Assembly (NCBI GenBank): GCA_965267435.1 | Contig: OZ253960.1 | Span: forward strand, 248,001 to 312,000 | DNA: 64,000 bases | Direction of reading: 5' to 3' | Source of the DNA: JAWPMT01 sp965267435 | Lineage (GTDB): Bacteria > Bacteroidota > Bacteroidia > Cytophagales > Cyclobacteriaceae | Shown: positions 53,116 through 62,188 of the stretch, in pieces | Layout: each line of letters begins with the position of its first letter | Position numbering within the stretch: position 1 is the stretch's first letter | Notes under the pieces: generated by a model | What the model saw: only the letters and a program-made list of their open reading frames with translations | The model's database searches: none | What the model was told of the DNA's origin: nothing | Made by a program: the position numbers and the translations under genes

Positions 53116-56100
53116 TTACTCTATTTTCTCATAATCCTTGAATGGATTGAGGTCCACTCCCTCCATGGTTTCCCGGTAGGTGGGCCACGTGGATTCGTAG
53201 TAGCCGTTGACCGTGTCGAGCCATTCTTGTAGTTCTGCCTCGAATTTTTCAATCAGTGCGAGTTCGGTCTGCCCGGGTCCATGTAGCGCATTGCTCGTGT
53301 AGCGGCTCGCTGCGCCCAGGTAATTACCGACGGTGAACACTTCGCCTTTGGTGATCCCCTGTCGCTCGTCCTCCTTGCCGAAGTACGCGTCCAGCATGGT
53401 ATTGAGCGTATCCTGGGTGGTTTTGCTCAATTCGATCTGCTCTTCAAAGGCCTCCTTGTCCTTGTCTTTCATCCTCTTGGAGAAGTCCTCCGCGATCTTG
53501 ATGCTTTCTTTCAACCGATTGACGGCGGTCAGCGCCTTTTCCCTACCTGATTCAATGCGCTTCGCGGCGTCGTACCGCGATTGCAGGTCTCCGGCGGATA
53601 CATTGAGGCGAGGGTCGAACTGCACTTCGAGCTCTGTGGAGTCTTTTTGATCGCCAAAGGTCATACGAACCTTGTACTTGCCAGGAGTGACGCTTGGTCC
53701 GCTACCACCTCTGAAAGGCCTGCTGGAAGTCCTGCGGGAGGGTCTCTGGACACCCTGCTCTCGCATATTCCATTGCATTCGTTGCAGGCCGGACTCCTTG
53801 GGTGCTTTGTTTTTGATCGTGCGAATGACTTCGTCGCCTTTGAAAATTTCGATTGTGAGCGAATCAAATTTTACTTTTTCCTCTTTAGTCTCCTCGGTGT
53901 CACTTTCTGCTGCCGGCTCATCCTTTTTCTTCTTTCGGCCCTTTTTCGTCGGCGTTTCTTCATCTTTCTCCTCCTTCTTCTTTTCTGGAACGGTGAGTAC
54001 ATATGAGATCATGGCGCCGTAGGATCTATTTTCGCCATTGTAGGTCGCATCTGCGCCAAAGCGAGTACCAGTGGCCTGCTGGTTGGCTGCCAGGTAGGCC
54101 ACGGGAGGACCAAAGACGTGCAATGTTTTGGTGAGTATGCTAGCACCTCCAGTCGCAATCTCTCGCAATGGACGAATATCGTCCAGCACGTACATTGCGC
54201 GACCGAAAGTGGCGACCACTAGATCGTTTTCGCGAGGGTGTATGAGTAGGTCCATCGCATTCGTAGTTGGGAAGCCGTGAGTCCACTTGGTCCAGCTCAC
54301 AGCATCGTCTACACTGACATAGAGTCCATCATCTGTACCCAGGAACTTCAATCGTGGCTCGATGGGATCCTCAACGATGGCCAGAGCATAGCTGGCAACA
54401 TCTCCTCCGTCTACAATTCGTTCCCACGACTGGCCAAAGTCTTTTGTACGCCAGGCCATGGGCTCATAGTTGAATCGTCGGTAATCATTGGCCACGAGCA
54501 GAGCCTCACCGGCGTTGGACGCATCCGCTTTTATTTGGGTGATCCACACACCGTCAGGGAGGGTTGAAGAGACGTCCTGCCAGTTGTCACCACCATCTTG
54601 TGAGATGTGCACACGACCATCGTCAGTACCTATCCATAGCAGGTTTTTCTGGACAGGAGACGGCTCTATCACCAGGATCGTGCAGTAGTTCTCGGCGCCG
54701 GTCGCATCCATGGTGAGTCCCCCACTGTCGCCTTGCTTTTGCTTCTCCGGATCGTTGGTGGTGAGGTCTGGGGAGATAATCTGCCAGTTTTGGCCGCCAT
54801 CATTGCTTTTGTGGACAAACTGACTCCCGAAGTAGATGGTCCGTGAGTCAAAAGGGTCTCGGGCCATGCCAGCGTTCCAGTTGAAGCGTAGCTCCGTGTC
54901 AAGATCTGGTGCTGTCGGTCGGACAGACTCAAAATAGCCCGTTTCACGATCGTAAATGCCTGCTGAACCCTGCTGCGCTGTGGAGATGCCAAAGCGACTG
55001 TTCGTCGGATCAGGCAGTACATCAAATCCATCGCCAAAAGAGATTTCCTGCCAGTAGTTGTTTCGAATACCTTGTGATTTCCAGACATAAGCAGGCCCTG
55101 CCCAGGAGCCATTGTCCTGCATACCACCATAGACGTTGTATGGATAGTCGTCGTCGACGGCTACATGATAAAATTGCCCTGCAGGTATATTTTCTACAAA
55201 CCGCCAGGTCTTGCCACGATCACGGGTGATGTTGACACCACCGTCGTTGCCATCCATCATGAAGTCCGGGTTGGTTGGGTGGATCCACCATGAATGATGA
55301 TCAGGGTGTACGCCTCGTGTAGTCCCGTAGGCGGGCATCAGTTGAGAAAAGGATTTACCACCATCTTCGCTCACATTCACATATGTGAAAATGCTGAATA
55401 CCCTGTTTTCATTGCTCGGATCGACAGCGATATCGCTGTAGTAGAAGGGGCGGTTGCCAATATCAGACTTATCATTGATTTTGGTCCATTTGAAACCGCC
55501 GTCGTCTGATCGATAAAGTGCGTTTTTCTTGGACTCTATCAGTGCATAAATTCTATTGGGCATAGACGGAGCAATCGCCAATCCGATCCGACCCAGGTCT
55601 CCTTTTGGTAAGCCATCTTCGTCAGAAAGCTTTTTCCAGTTTTTGCCGCCATCATGGGTCATGTAGAGGCCAGACCCAGGACCGCCGGACTTGAAAAACC
55701 AAGGATCACGCTTGTGTTCCCACATGGCCGCCAGCAGCTTGTTAGGGTTCGTCGGGTCCATCACGAGATCCCCAACTCCCGAGCGTATGTTCGTGTGGAG
55801 AATTCGCTCCCAGGTGACGCCCCCGTCCATCGTCTTGTAGACGCCACGCTCTTCATGTTCTCCCCACGGCGAGCCGATGGCACCGACGTAAACGACATCG
55901 GGATTCGTAGGATCGATGATGACACGGTGAATGTGTCGGGTATTTTCCAGGCCCATTTTGGACCACGTTTTACCGGCGTCCAGGGACTTATAGATTCCGT
56001 CACCTCCATTGAGTGAGTTGCGGGGATTGCCTTCTCCGGTCCCCACCCAGATGACCGAGGGATTGGACTGCTGAATGGCAATGGCGCCTATAGAGGCAGT

Positions 56101-56361
56101 GGTTTGCTTGTCAAAAATGGGCTCCCAAGCAATACCGCCACTGACTGACTTCCACACGCCACCCGAAGCAGCTCCGACATAGATCACCTCGGGATCGCTA
56201 TGCACCGCGTCGATTGCTGTAATACGTCCCGACATACCCGCGGGCCCGATGCTGCGGGCCTTCATGTTTTTGAGGAGGTCCATTTCAAGGCTCTGTGCGC
56301 TCGAAACGATAGGCAATAGAATGGAAACTAGTAGCAAATAACCAAGTCGCATGATCGTCAA
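53116..56361 (-). CDS. Large secreted BNR/sortilin-like beta-propeller protein
   Basis: A 1081-residue exported protein. A signal peptide (about 1-23, ending VSSAQ) is followed by two beta-propellers (about 35-750) with at least nine BNR/Asp-box motifs, for example SLDAGKTW, THDGGKNW, SDDGGFKW, SNDGGQNW and SQDGGDNW. The C-terminal third has a Lys/Glu-rich low-complexity stretch (about 795-845), a beta domain and a helical end. Related proteins are annotated as VPS10-domain or glycosyl hydrolase, but Asp-boxes only show the propeller fold; I see no sialidase active site. No T9SS tail is present. It is monocistronic. ATG 56352 is an alternative start. Confidence 0.88.
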   Translation of the reverse strand: MTIMRLGYLLLVSILLPIVSSAQSLEMDLLKNMKARSIGPAGMSGRITAIDAVHSDPEVIYVGAASGGVWKSVSGGIAWEPIFDKQTTASIGAIAIQQSNPSVIWVGTGEGNPRNSLNGGDGIYKSLDAGKTWSKMGLENTRHIHRVIIDPTNPDVVYVGAIGSPWGEHEERGVYKTMDGGVTWERILHTNIRSGVGDLVMDPTNPNKLLAAMWEHKRDPWFFKSGGPGSGLYMTHDGGKNWKKLSDEDGLPKGDLGRIGLAIAPSMPNRIYALIESKKNALYRSDDGGFKWTKINDKSDIGNRPFYYSDIAVDPSNENRVFSIFTYVNVSEDGGKSFSQLMPAYGTTRGVHPDHHSWWIHPTNPDFMMDGNDGGVNITRDRGKTWRFVENIPAGQFYHVAVDDDYPYNVYGGMQDNGSWAGPAYVWKSQGIRNNYWQEISFGDGFDVLPDPTNSRFGISTAQQGSAGIYDRETGYFESVRPTAPDLDTELRFNWNAGMARDPFDSRTIYFGSQFVHKSNDGGQNWQIISPDLTTNDPEKQKQGDSGGLTMDATGAENYCTILVIEPSPVQKNLLWIGTDDGRVHISQDGGDNWQDVSSTLPDGVWITQIKADASNAGEALLVANDYRRFNYEPMAWRTKDFGQSWERIVDGGDVASYALAIVEDPIEPRLKFLGTDDGLYVSVDDAVSWTKWTHGFPTTNAMDLLIHPRENDLVVATFGRAMYVLDDIRPLREIATGGASILTKTLHVFGPPVAYLAANQQATGTRFGADATYNGENRSYGAMISYVLTVPEKKKEEKDEETPTKKGRKKKKDEPAAESDTEETKEEKVKFDSLTIEIFKGDEVIRTIKNKAPKESGLQRMQWNMREQGVQRPSRRTSSRPFRGGSGPSVTPGKYKVRMTFGDQKDSTELEVQFDPRLNVSAGDLQSRYDAAKRIESGREKALTAVNRLKESIKIAEDFSKRMKDKDKEAFEEQIELSKTTQDTLNTMLDAYFGKEDERQGITKGEVFTVGNYLGAASRYTSNALHGPGQTELALIEKFEAELQEWLDTVNGYYESTWPTYRETMEGVDLNPFKDYEKIE

Positions 56362-56583
56362 TTTTAGATAGCCGGCAACTTAATCAAATTGGCAGGTATG
56401 GACCTGAGAAGGTTTGATGAGCGGTAGAATCAGGGTTGGTTTCAGAAGGGATTCGCTTTAAATGCCGTTATATATCGCTTTACGGGCTGTAAAGTAATGT
56501 TGTCCCCAAACATCGAATAAATTGCACCATTCAAAGAAAAAAATGCACTTAAGGGACATAATATTAGTAATTTAGAAGCTGCT

Positions 56584-58086
56584 TTGGAGTGCAATCGTCA
56601 ACCATGCCTTCAGAGTGACTACAACCAGATACGCATTGAACTAGTGAACGACAAATTAGTGGCTAGACAAATACTCCATATCGGACGTAAGGTCTTACGA
56701 TCAACCAACGACTCTTCAGCAAGGATTTCACGGGGTATTCTCATCCTCCTGATTATTGGGATGAGCTTGTCCGCTCAGTCCCAGGTAACGTGGGATGGTG
56801 GCGGAGGTGATCTCAATTGGGATACGAACAACAACTGGAATCCCAATGGGGTACCTGGCGGAACCGATGACATTACCATAGACTGTAGTTGCACTGTAAC
56901 CTATGACGTCAATGCAGATCTAGAGATAGATGGCTCACTGACCATAGCGGCTGGAACTACCCTGGATATGGATGGAGAGAAGCTCGTTGTCGGCAAAAAC
57001 GACAATACCGCGACGTTGACGAACAATGGCACTATTACAAATAGTGCCGAAATCAAATCAAAGGGTACCGGAGTATACGGCGATGGTCCGACCTTGAACA
57101 ACTACGGTACTATGTCTCTGATAACCAAGCTCTCCGCTGGTAATAATAACGGTGGTGGATACGTCAACAACTATGCAACGGGTGTCATTAGCGGTACTGA
57201 TGCACACGTGGACGGCCAGATCTGCAATTATGGATCCATCACTTTTACAGATGAATTCCTGCTGCATGGAGGTATTCTATGTGGCGACGGAGATCTGGAT
57301 GCTGGCTGGATAGAAATCAAGCCCAATCCCACTGCTGGTGCTGCAGGCGCAGGGAATGGCGGAGAGATTCAGGGTGGAAGTCTAGGCGATGGAAGTGGAT
57401 GTAGCGATGGTGCCGACAATTCAAACTTGGATTACTATGTTGATGGCAATGGGCCATACACCTTTCAAGAAATGCTCGATCTCTATGGAGTGAGTTCATC
57501 TGATTTAGAGCTTGATGCCGGCACTGTTTCTTCCTGTGGCGAGCCCGCCTACATTACTTTGCCAGTAGAGCTGGCGTTTTTCAACGGTTATGACTCGCGA
57601 GGTGAGGTGGTCCTGGAGTGGGCGACGCATACGGAGAAAGAGAACGATCACTACGACATCGAATGGTCGCCGGATGGTGAAAATTTCGAGGTAATTGGAC
57701 GGGTAGCTGGTGCTGGCAATAGCAGTGACTATTTACTGTATTCCTTCCATGATACCAGACCACGTGCTACGTTGTCTTATTATCGCTTGGCACAAGTAGA
57801 CTTCGATGGTACGACCAATTATTCTGGTATTGTCTCCGTGGAATTATGGAGTTCGTCCTTCTCTACCTATCCCAATCCTACGGTCGATCGCGTTACTGTA
57901 AGGGTTCCGGGAAGCCAGTCGTGGCAAATGACTGTCTATGATATGGAGGGCCGATCTATGAAGTCCATGATATTTGACGGCGCAGGAGCCGAAGTGAACT
58001 TACGGGATCTTCCCAGGGGGCAATATGTGCTGAAAGTGACCAATGGTCTCATCTCAGAGCAGGCCGTCATTCTCAAGACCGAGTAG
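56584..58086 (+). CDS. T9SS-secreted surface protein with type A sorting domain
   Basis: A 500-residue secreted protein. A hydrophobic export segment (about 52-66, GILILLIIGMSLSAQSQ) is followed by an Asn/Gly-rich repeat region of parallel beta-helix type (about 70-300, repeated GT and NN turns), a beta-sandwich (about 330-415, LPVELAFFNGYDSRGEVVLEW, common before T9SS tails) and a type A sorting domain (about 425-500: STYPNPTVDRVTVRV, YDMEGRSMKS, LPRGQYVLKV). The sorting domain sends it through the type IX system to the cell surface. The start is unsure: TTG 56584 gives a 50-residue N-terminal lead, and GTG 56644 or 56659 would shorten it. Confidence 0.88.
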   Translation: MECNRQPCLQSDYNQIRIELVNDKLVARQILHIGRKVLRSTNDSSARISRGILILLIIGMSLSAQSQVTWDGGGGDLNWDTNNNWNPNGVPGGTDDITIDCSCTVTYDVNADLEIDGSLTIAAGTTLDMDGEKLVVGKNDNTATLTNNGTITNSAEIKSKGTGVYGDGPTLNNYGTMSLITKLSAGNNNGGGYVNNYATGVISGTDAHVDGQICNYGSITFTDEFLLHGGILCGDGDLDAGWIEIKPNPTAGAAGAGNGGEIQGGSLGDGSGCSDGADNSNLDYYVDGNGPYTFQEMLDLYGVSSSDLELDAGTVSSCGEPAYITLPVELAFFNGYDSRGEVVLEWATHTEKENDHYDIEWSPDGENFEVIGRVAGAGNSSDYLLYSFHDTRPRATLSYYRLAQVDFDGTTNYSGIVSVELWSSSFSTYPNPTVDRVTVRVPGSQSWQMTVYDMEGRSMKSMIFDGAGAEVNLRDLPRGQYVLKVTNGLISEQAVILKTE

Positions 58087-58179
58087 TCCAAATTCAGAAT
58101 CCTTTAAGGAACCTTCTTATATATTGAGGCCTGCTTTCATTCATCGGCAGCTCGATTCTTTTTGCCATATTTACCATCT

Positions 58180-59481
58180 ATGGCATTTCTTCCCATTCTC
58201 TTTGGTATCGCTCTACTTATCTTTCTTGTCACAAAGGTTAAGCTCGACGCTTTTATTTCCTTCGTCGTCGTTTGCCTTGTAGTCGGTCTTACAAGCGGGT
58301 TGTCCCTGGCCAATACTTTCGAAGCCATTCAAAAAGGCATTGGCAATACACTAGGTTCTCTCGTAATGGTACTGGGATTCGGGGCAATGCTCGGAAAGTT
58401 GGTGGCCGAGAGTGGGGCAGCCAACGAGATTACCAACAGATTGGTCTCTTGGTTCGGTCAGAGAAATGTTCAGTTAGCCCTGATTGTCACAGGCTTCATC
58501 GTTGGGATTCCGATGTTTTATACCGTCGGATTTGTCATCCTCGTCCCATTGGTGATTGCCATTGCGTCGAATACTGGCCTGCCACTGCTTTACGTGGGCC
58601 TACCTATGTTGGCCTCGCTCTCTGTAACACATGGTTTCTTACCTCCGCATCCTGCGCCCACGGCAATCGCGGAAATGTATAAAGCCGATCTTGGGTGGAC
58701 ACTGATATACGGTATCGCTGCCGGCATTCCAGCAATTTTAGCAGCAAAATTCCTTCTCAGAAAGACCATGCAACGACTGAGGCCCACGCCCCTTCAAGAT
58801 TATGTGGTTGAGCGGGATGAAAGATATGCAACACCCACGCTGGGTATCAGCCTGGCAGTGGCCTTATTGCCTGTACTACTGATAGGAGGATCGTCGGTTC
58901 TGGCTGGTTTGTTGGGACCCTCTCCACTGACTATTGCGTTGGGCAATCCTTCATTGGCAATGTTGCTGTCCGTTTTGGCGGGGATCTACTTTTTAGGAAC
59001 ACGTACGGGTCGTAACATGCGCCAAGTCATGACCATACTTGCTTCTGCAATCGCCGGCGTCGCCGGAGTACTGCTGATCATCGCAGGTGCGGGTGCTTTC
59101 AAGGAGATCATGATCGCTACCGAGGCCAGCGAGAGAATAGGTCAGGTGATGTCCGGACTCGGTATCTCGCCACTTTTGATGGCATGGCTGATTGCTGCTA
59201 TGATTCGCATCAGCGTGGGTTCTGCCACGGTTTCTGCTCTCACTGCCGGTAGTATCATGGTGCCGATCCTGGGCACGTCGGATGTGTCTCCGGAGCTACT
59301 GGTTCTGGCGACTGGTGCGGGCAGCATTAGTTTTTCACATATCAATGACGGGGGCTTTTGGCTCTTTAAAGAATATTTCAACGTCAGTGTCCGCGATACT
59401 TTGCTCTCGTGGTCCGTCATGGAGACCACCGTATCTGTTGTGGGGCTACTGGGCGTTTTTATACTGGATCTAATGATTTAA
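58180..59481 (+). CDS. GntP-family permease (gluconate/D-serine type)
   Basis: A 433-residue inner-membrane transporter with about 12 helices. The GntP family moves gluconate and related acids, and D-serine in the case of DsdX. Visible marks are GFGAMLGKLVAESGAANEI, IPMFYTVGFVILVPLV, SVTHGFLPPHPAPTAIA and the end INDGGFWLFKEYFNVS. The ATG at 58180 is preferred to the TTG at 58162. It is the first gene of an operon with RidA, a D-amino-acid PLP enzyme and an M19 dipeptidase, which favours a D-amino acid such as D-serine over gluconate (inference). Confidence 0.92.
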   Translation: MAFLPILFGIALLIFLVTKVKLDAFISFVVVCLVVGLTSGLSLANTFEAIQKGIGNTLGSLVMVLGFGAMLGKLVAESGAANEITNRLVSWFGQRNVQLALIVTGFIVGIPMFYTVGFVILVPLVIAIASNTGLPLLYVGLPMLASLSVTHGFLPPHPAPTAIAEMYKADLGWTLIYGIAAGIPAILAAKFLLRKTMQRLRPTPLQDYVVERDERYATPTLGISLAVALLPVLLIGGSSVLAGLLGPSPLTIALGNPSLAMLLSVLAGIYFLGTRTGRNMRQVMTILASAIAGVAGVLLIIAGAGAFKEIMIATEASERIGQVMSGLGISPLLMAWLIAAMIRISVGSATVSALTAGSIMVPILGTSDVSPELLVLATGAGSISFSHINDGGFWLFKEYFNVSVRDTLLSWSVMETTVSVVGLLGVFILDLMI

Positions 59482-59488
59482 AAGCACT

Positions 59489-59947
59489 ATGAATCTCGAT
59501 GACAAACTAACTGAACTCAATCTGACATTGCCACCAGCTCCTCCACCGTTGGGAGTTTACAAACCGCTCCTGGTTGTAGACAATATGTTGTATGTATCTG
59601 GTCAAGGCCCCATGCAATCGGACGGCTCGCTCATCGTCGGTAGGGTGGGAGATGACTTCACTCTTGATCAGGGTTACAACGCAGCCAGACAGGTGGGGCT
59701 GACCATGCTGTCAACTATCAAGACGCATTTCGGGGAAATGCACCGTATTAAGCGCATAGTGAAGACCCTGGGAATGGTCAACAGCACACCTGATTTTGGA
59801 GATCACCCAAAAGTAATCAATGGATTCAGTGACCTGATGAGAGATATATGGGGCCTCGAAAATGGAATCGGAGCACGAAGTGCCGTAGGCATGATACTTC
59901 CTGGAGGTATCCCTGTGGAAATTGAGGCCATTTTCCAACTTACCTGA
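59489..59947 (+). CDS. RidA/YjgF-family protein
   Basis: A 152-residue member of the Rid superfamily. NMLYVSGQGPMQSDGSLIVGRVG, YNAARQVGLTMLSTI, VNSTPDF and GARSAVGMILPGGIPVEIEAIF follow the family pattern, including an arginine before the SAVG turn. RidA proteins deaminate reactive 2-aminoacrylate and other enamines made by PLP-dependent dehydratases. Its position, 7 bases after the permease and 2 bases before the PLP enzyme, fits a role in handling that enzyme's intermediate. Confidence 0.92.
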   Translation: MNLDDKLTELNLTLPPAPPPLGVYKPLLVVDNMLYVSGQGPMQSDGSLIVGRVGDDFTLDQGYNAARQVGLTMLSTIKTHFGEMHRIKRIVKTLGMVNSTPDFGDHPKVINGFSDLMRDIWGLENGIGARSAVGMILPGGIPVEIEAIFQLT

Positions 59948-59949
59948 TC

Positions 59950-61029
59950 GTGGCGGATTGGTTTCAGATTTCCAATACCCAGCGGCTCATCACTCCAACA
60001 TTACTTTTCTACCCAGAGCGTATTCGGACGAATATTGATCGGATGATCGAAATAAGTGGAGGTGCCAGCCGGTTGCGACCCCACGTAAAAACCTATAAGT
60101 GCCGAGAGATCATCGACATGCAGTTGGAGAAGGGCATCGAGCGGTTTAAATGCGCAACCTTGGCCGAGGCTGATTTACTTGGCAAAAGCTTAGCACCGGA
60201 TGTGCTCGTGGCGTATCCTCTGGTTGGACCTGCAAAGAAGGCCTTCATCGATCTGACTAAAAAATATCCCAAAACCCAATGGTCTGTTCTGGTGGACAAT
60301 GTGCATGCATTGCATTCATGGAATGGGCATGAAACGCCCATTGATATCTTCATCGATTTGGATGTCGGTATGCACCGGACAGGTATCCCCCCGGCGAATG
60401 CCAGTGAACTTTGGGATGCCGTTTCGCGCAGTGCCCATACATTCCGGGGCTGGCATGTATATGATGGACATATTCACGCGAAGGGTGCAGAACAGAGGGT
60501 TAAAGAAGTGGCCAGTGGCTACGAGGCTGTCGAGCGCCTGATTGCGGAGACGGGGACAGCTGGAAGCGAAGTGATTTGCGGTGGGAGTGTGACGTTTCCA
60601 GTGCATGCGGAACACGCTGGCCGGTATTTGTCACCTGGGACAACGCTTCTATGGGATTACGGCTACAGCAGTTCATTTCCCGACTTACCATTTGAGATAG
60701 CGGCGACACTCATGACACGGGTAGTCAGTAAGCCCGGAGCCAACCGGCTTACGCTGGATGCAGGACACAAGGCCGTTGCTTCGGAGATGACCGCCCCGTC
60801 CATATTTTTTCCGCAAGCGCCGGGTGCTCAAATCGTAGTGCACAGCGAGGAACACCTCGTCCTCGAAATGGCTGGTGCGCATTTGTGGCAAGTGGGAGAC
60901 GTAATGTATGGCGTGCCTTACCATATCTGTCCCACGGTGGCCTTGCACGGAGAGGCTGGTGTTATTGAGAACGGCGCCCTATCAGGATTTTGGAATATCA
61001 CAGCACGAGATCGAACCTATAGTTTATGA
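59950..61029 (+). CDS. D-threonine aldolase/D-serine dehydratase-family PLP enzyme
   Basis: A 359-residue fold-type III PLP enzyme. RLRPHVKTYKC contains the PLP-binding Lys47; DVGMHRTGIPP and GWHVYDGHIHA follow, and the C-terminal metal site reads YHICPTVALHG with His325 and Cys327. The family covers D-threonine aldolases and eukaryotic-type D-serine dehydratases; an H-x-C metal pair is, to my knowledge, typical of the dehydratases, while a characterised D-threonine aldolase uses H-x-D. The adjoining RidA gene also favours a dehydratase. The start is GTG at 59950, two bases after the RidA stop. Confidence 0.9.
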   Translation: MADWFQISNTQRLITPTLLFYPERIRTNIDRMIEISGGASRLRPHVKTYKCREIIDMQLEKGIERFKCATLAEADLLGKSLAPDVLVAYPLVGPAKKAFIDLTKKYPKTQWSVLVDNVHALHSWNGHETPIDIFIDLDVGMHRTGIPPANASELWDAVSRSAHTFRGWHVYDGHIHAKGAEQRVKEVASGYEAVERLIAETGTAGSEVICGGSVTFPVHAEHAGRYLSPGTTLLWDYGYSSSFPDLPFEIAATLMTRVVSKPGANRLTLDAGHKAVASEMTAPSIFFPQAPGAQIVVHSEEHLVLEMAGAHLWQVGDVMYGVPYHICPTVALHGEAGVIENGALSGFWNITARDRTYSL

Positions 61030-62114
61030 GTGAACAACAGCAACCGCTGATCTTCGACGCCCATTTGGACCTGTCGATGAATGCCATGGAGTGGAACCGC
61101 GACCTCCGTTGGTCAGTCGATGAAATCAGGCAGTCCGAGGAGGGCATGACTGACAAGCCTGACAGGGGGAATGGTACTGTCTCCTTCCAGAGTTTGCGCG
61201 ATGGCAATGTGGGAATTGTAGTAGGCACGCAGATTGCGCGCTATGCCCGGGACAGCAATCGTATGCCGGGAGCAAGTTGGAATTCGCAGGAGCAAGCCTG
61301 GGCCCAGACCCAGGGACAGCTGGAGTGGTACCAGCAGATGGAGGACAAGGGCGAGATCCAGCAGCTTGTCGATGCCACGTCTTTGGACAATCATTTGACG
61401 TCGTGGCGGAAAGATCCTCAAAACACACCCATCGGTCTGATTCGCAGTCTGGAAGGGGCGGACTCCCTGGTCTCCATGGGGCACCTGGAAAAAGCGTATG
61501 CCAGTGGCCTTCGAGCCATTGGACCAGCCCACTATGGTCCAGGGGTTTATGCGCAGGGTACGGATGCCACAGGAGGTATCGGAGCAAAGGGGCGGGAGCT
61601 ACTGCAGGAAATGGATCGTCTCAACATCGTGCTCGACGCCACTCACCTGTGCGACGATAGTTTTTGGGAGGCACTCGAGCACTTTAAAGGGCCTGTTTGT
61701 GCCAGTCACAACAATTGCCGGGCCCTCGTACCTCACCATCGTCAGTTTTCGGATGAGCAGCTAAGGGTCCTGATCGAACGAGGAGCTGTGATCGGCGCAG
61801 CGCTCGATGCCTGGATGCTCACCCCCCATTGGGTGAGGGGCCAATCGACACCCAAAGGTGAGGGGGTCTCTCTGAGTACCGTGGTAGATCACATTGACCA
61901 TGTGTGCCAGCTGGCCGGAGACTCGCTGTATGCAGGCATCGGCTCCGATCTCGATGGTGCCTTTGGTACCGAGCAGAGCCCACACGATTTGGATACCATT
62001 GCGAACTTGCAGTCGATTTCAGCATTGTTGCGCGAGCGAGGCTATACAGATGAGGATATTGCGAATATCTGCGCCGGTAACTGGATTCGATTCTATCGGG
62101 AGGCGTGGAGCTGA
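61026..62114 (+). CDS. M19 membrane-dipeptidase-family peptidase
   Basis: A 362-residue zinc peptidase related to renal dipeptidase. FDAHLDLSMN (His13, Asp15), LIRSLEGADSL with the bridging Glu, DATHLCDDSFWE and CASHNNCRALVPHHR with further zinc-ligand histidines, and GIGSDLDGAFG are typical. M19 enzymes cleave dipeptides and tolerate a D-residue at the C-terminal position, so it could release D-amino acids for the upstream enzyme. There is no signal peptide, so it works in the cytoplasm. Its ATG overlaps the preceding stop (ATGA). Confidence 0.93.
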   Translation: MSEQQQPLIFDAHLDLSMNAMEWNRDLRWSVDEIRQSEEGMTDKPDRGNGTVSFQSLRDGNVGIVVGTQIARYARDSNRMPGASWNSQEQAWAQTQGQLEWYQQMEDKGEIQQLVDATSLDNHLTSWRKDPQNTPIGLIRSLEGADSLVSMGHLEKAYASGLRAIGPAHYGPGVYAQGTDATGGIGAKGRELLQEMDRLNIVLDATHLCDDSFWEALEHFKGPVCASHNNCRALVPHHRQFSDEQLRVLIERGAVIGAALDAWMLTPHWVRGQSTPKGEGVSLSTVVDHIDHVCQLAGDSLYAGIGSDLDGAFGTEQSPHDLDTIANLQSISALLRERGYTDEDIANICAGNWIRFYREAWS

Positions 62115-62188
62115 CGTTTGGCTCCGCAGTATTTTCGCTATCTTAGTGTACATGTGAGAGATGTCTCCCGACATCGACCCGAGCCAAA

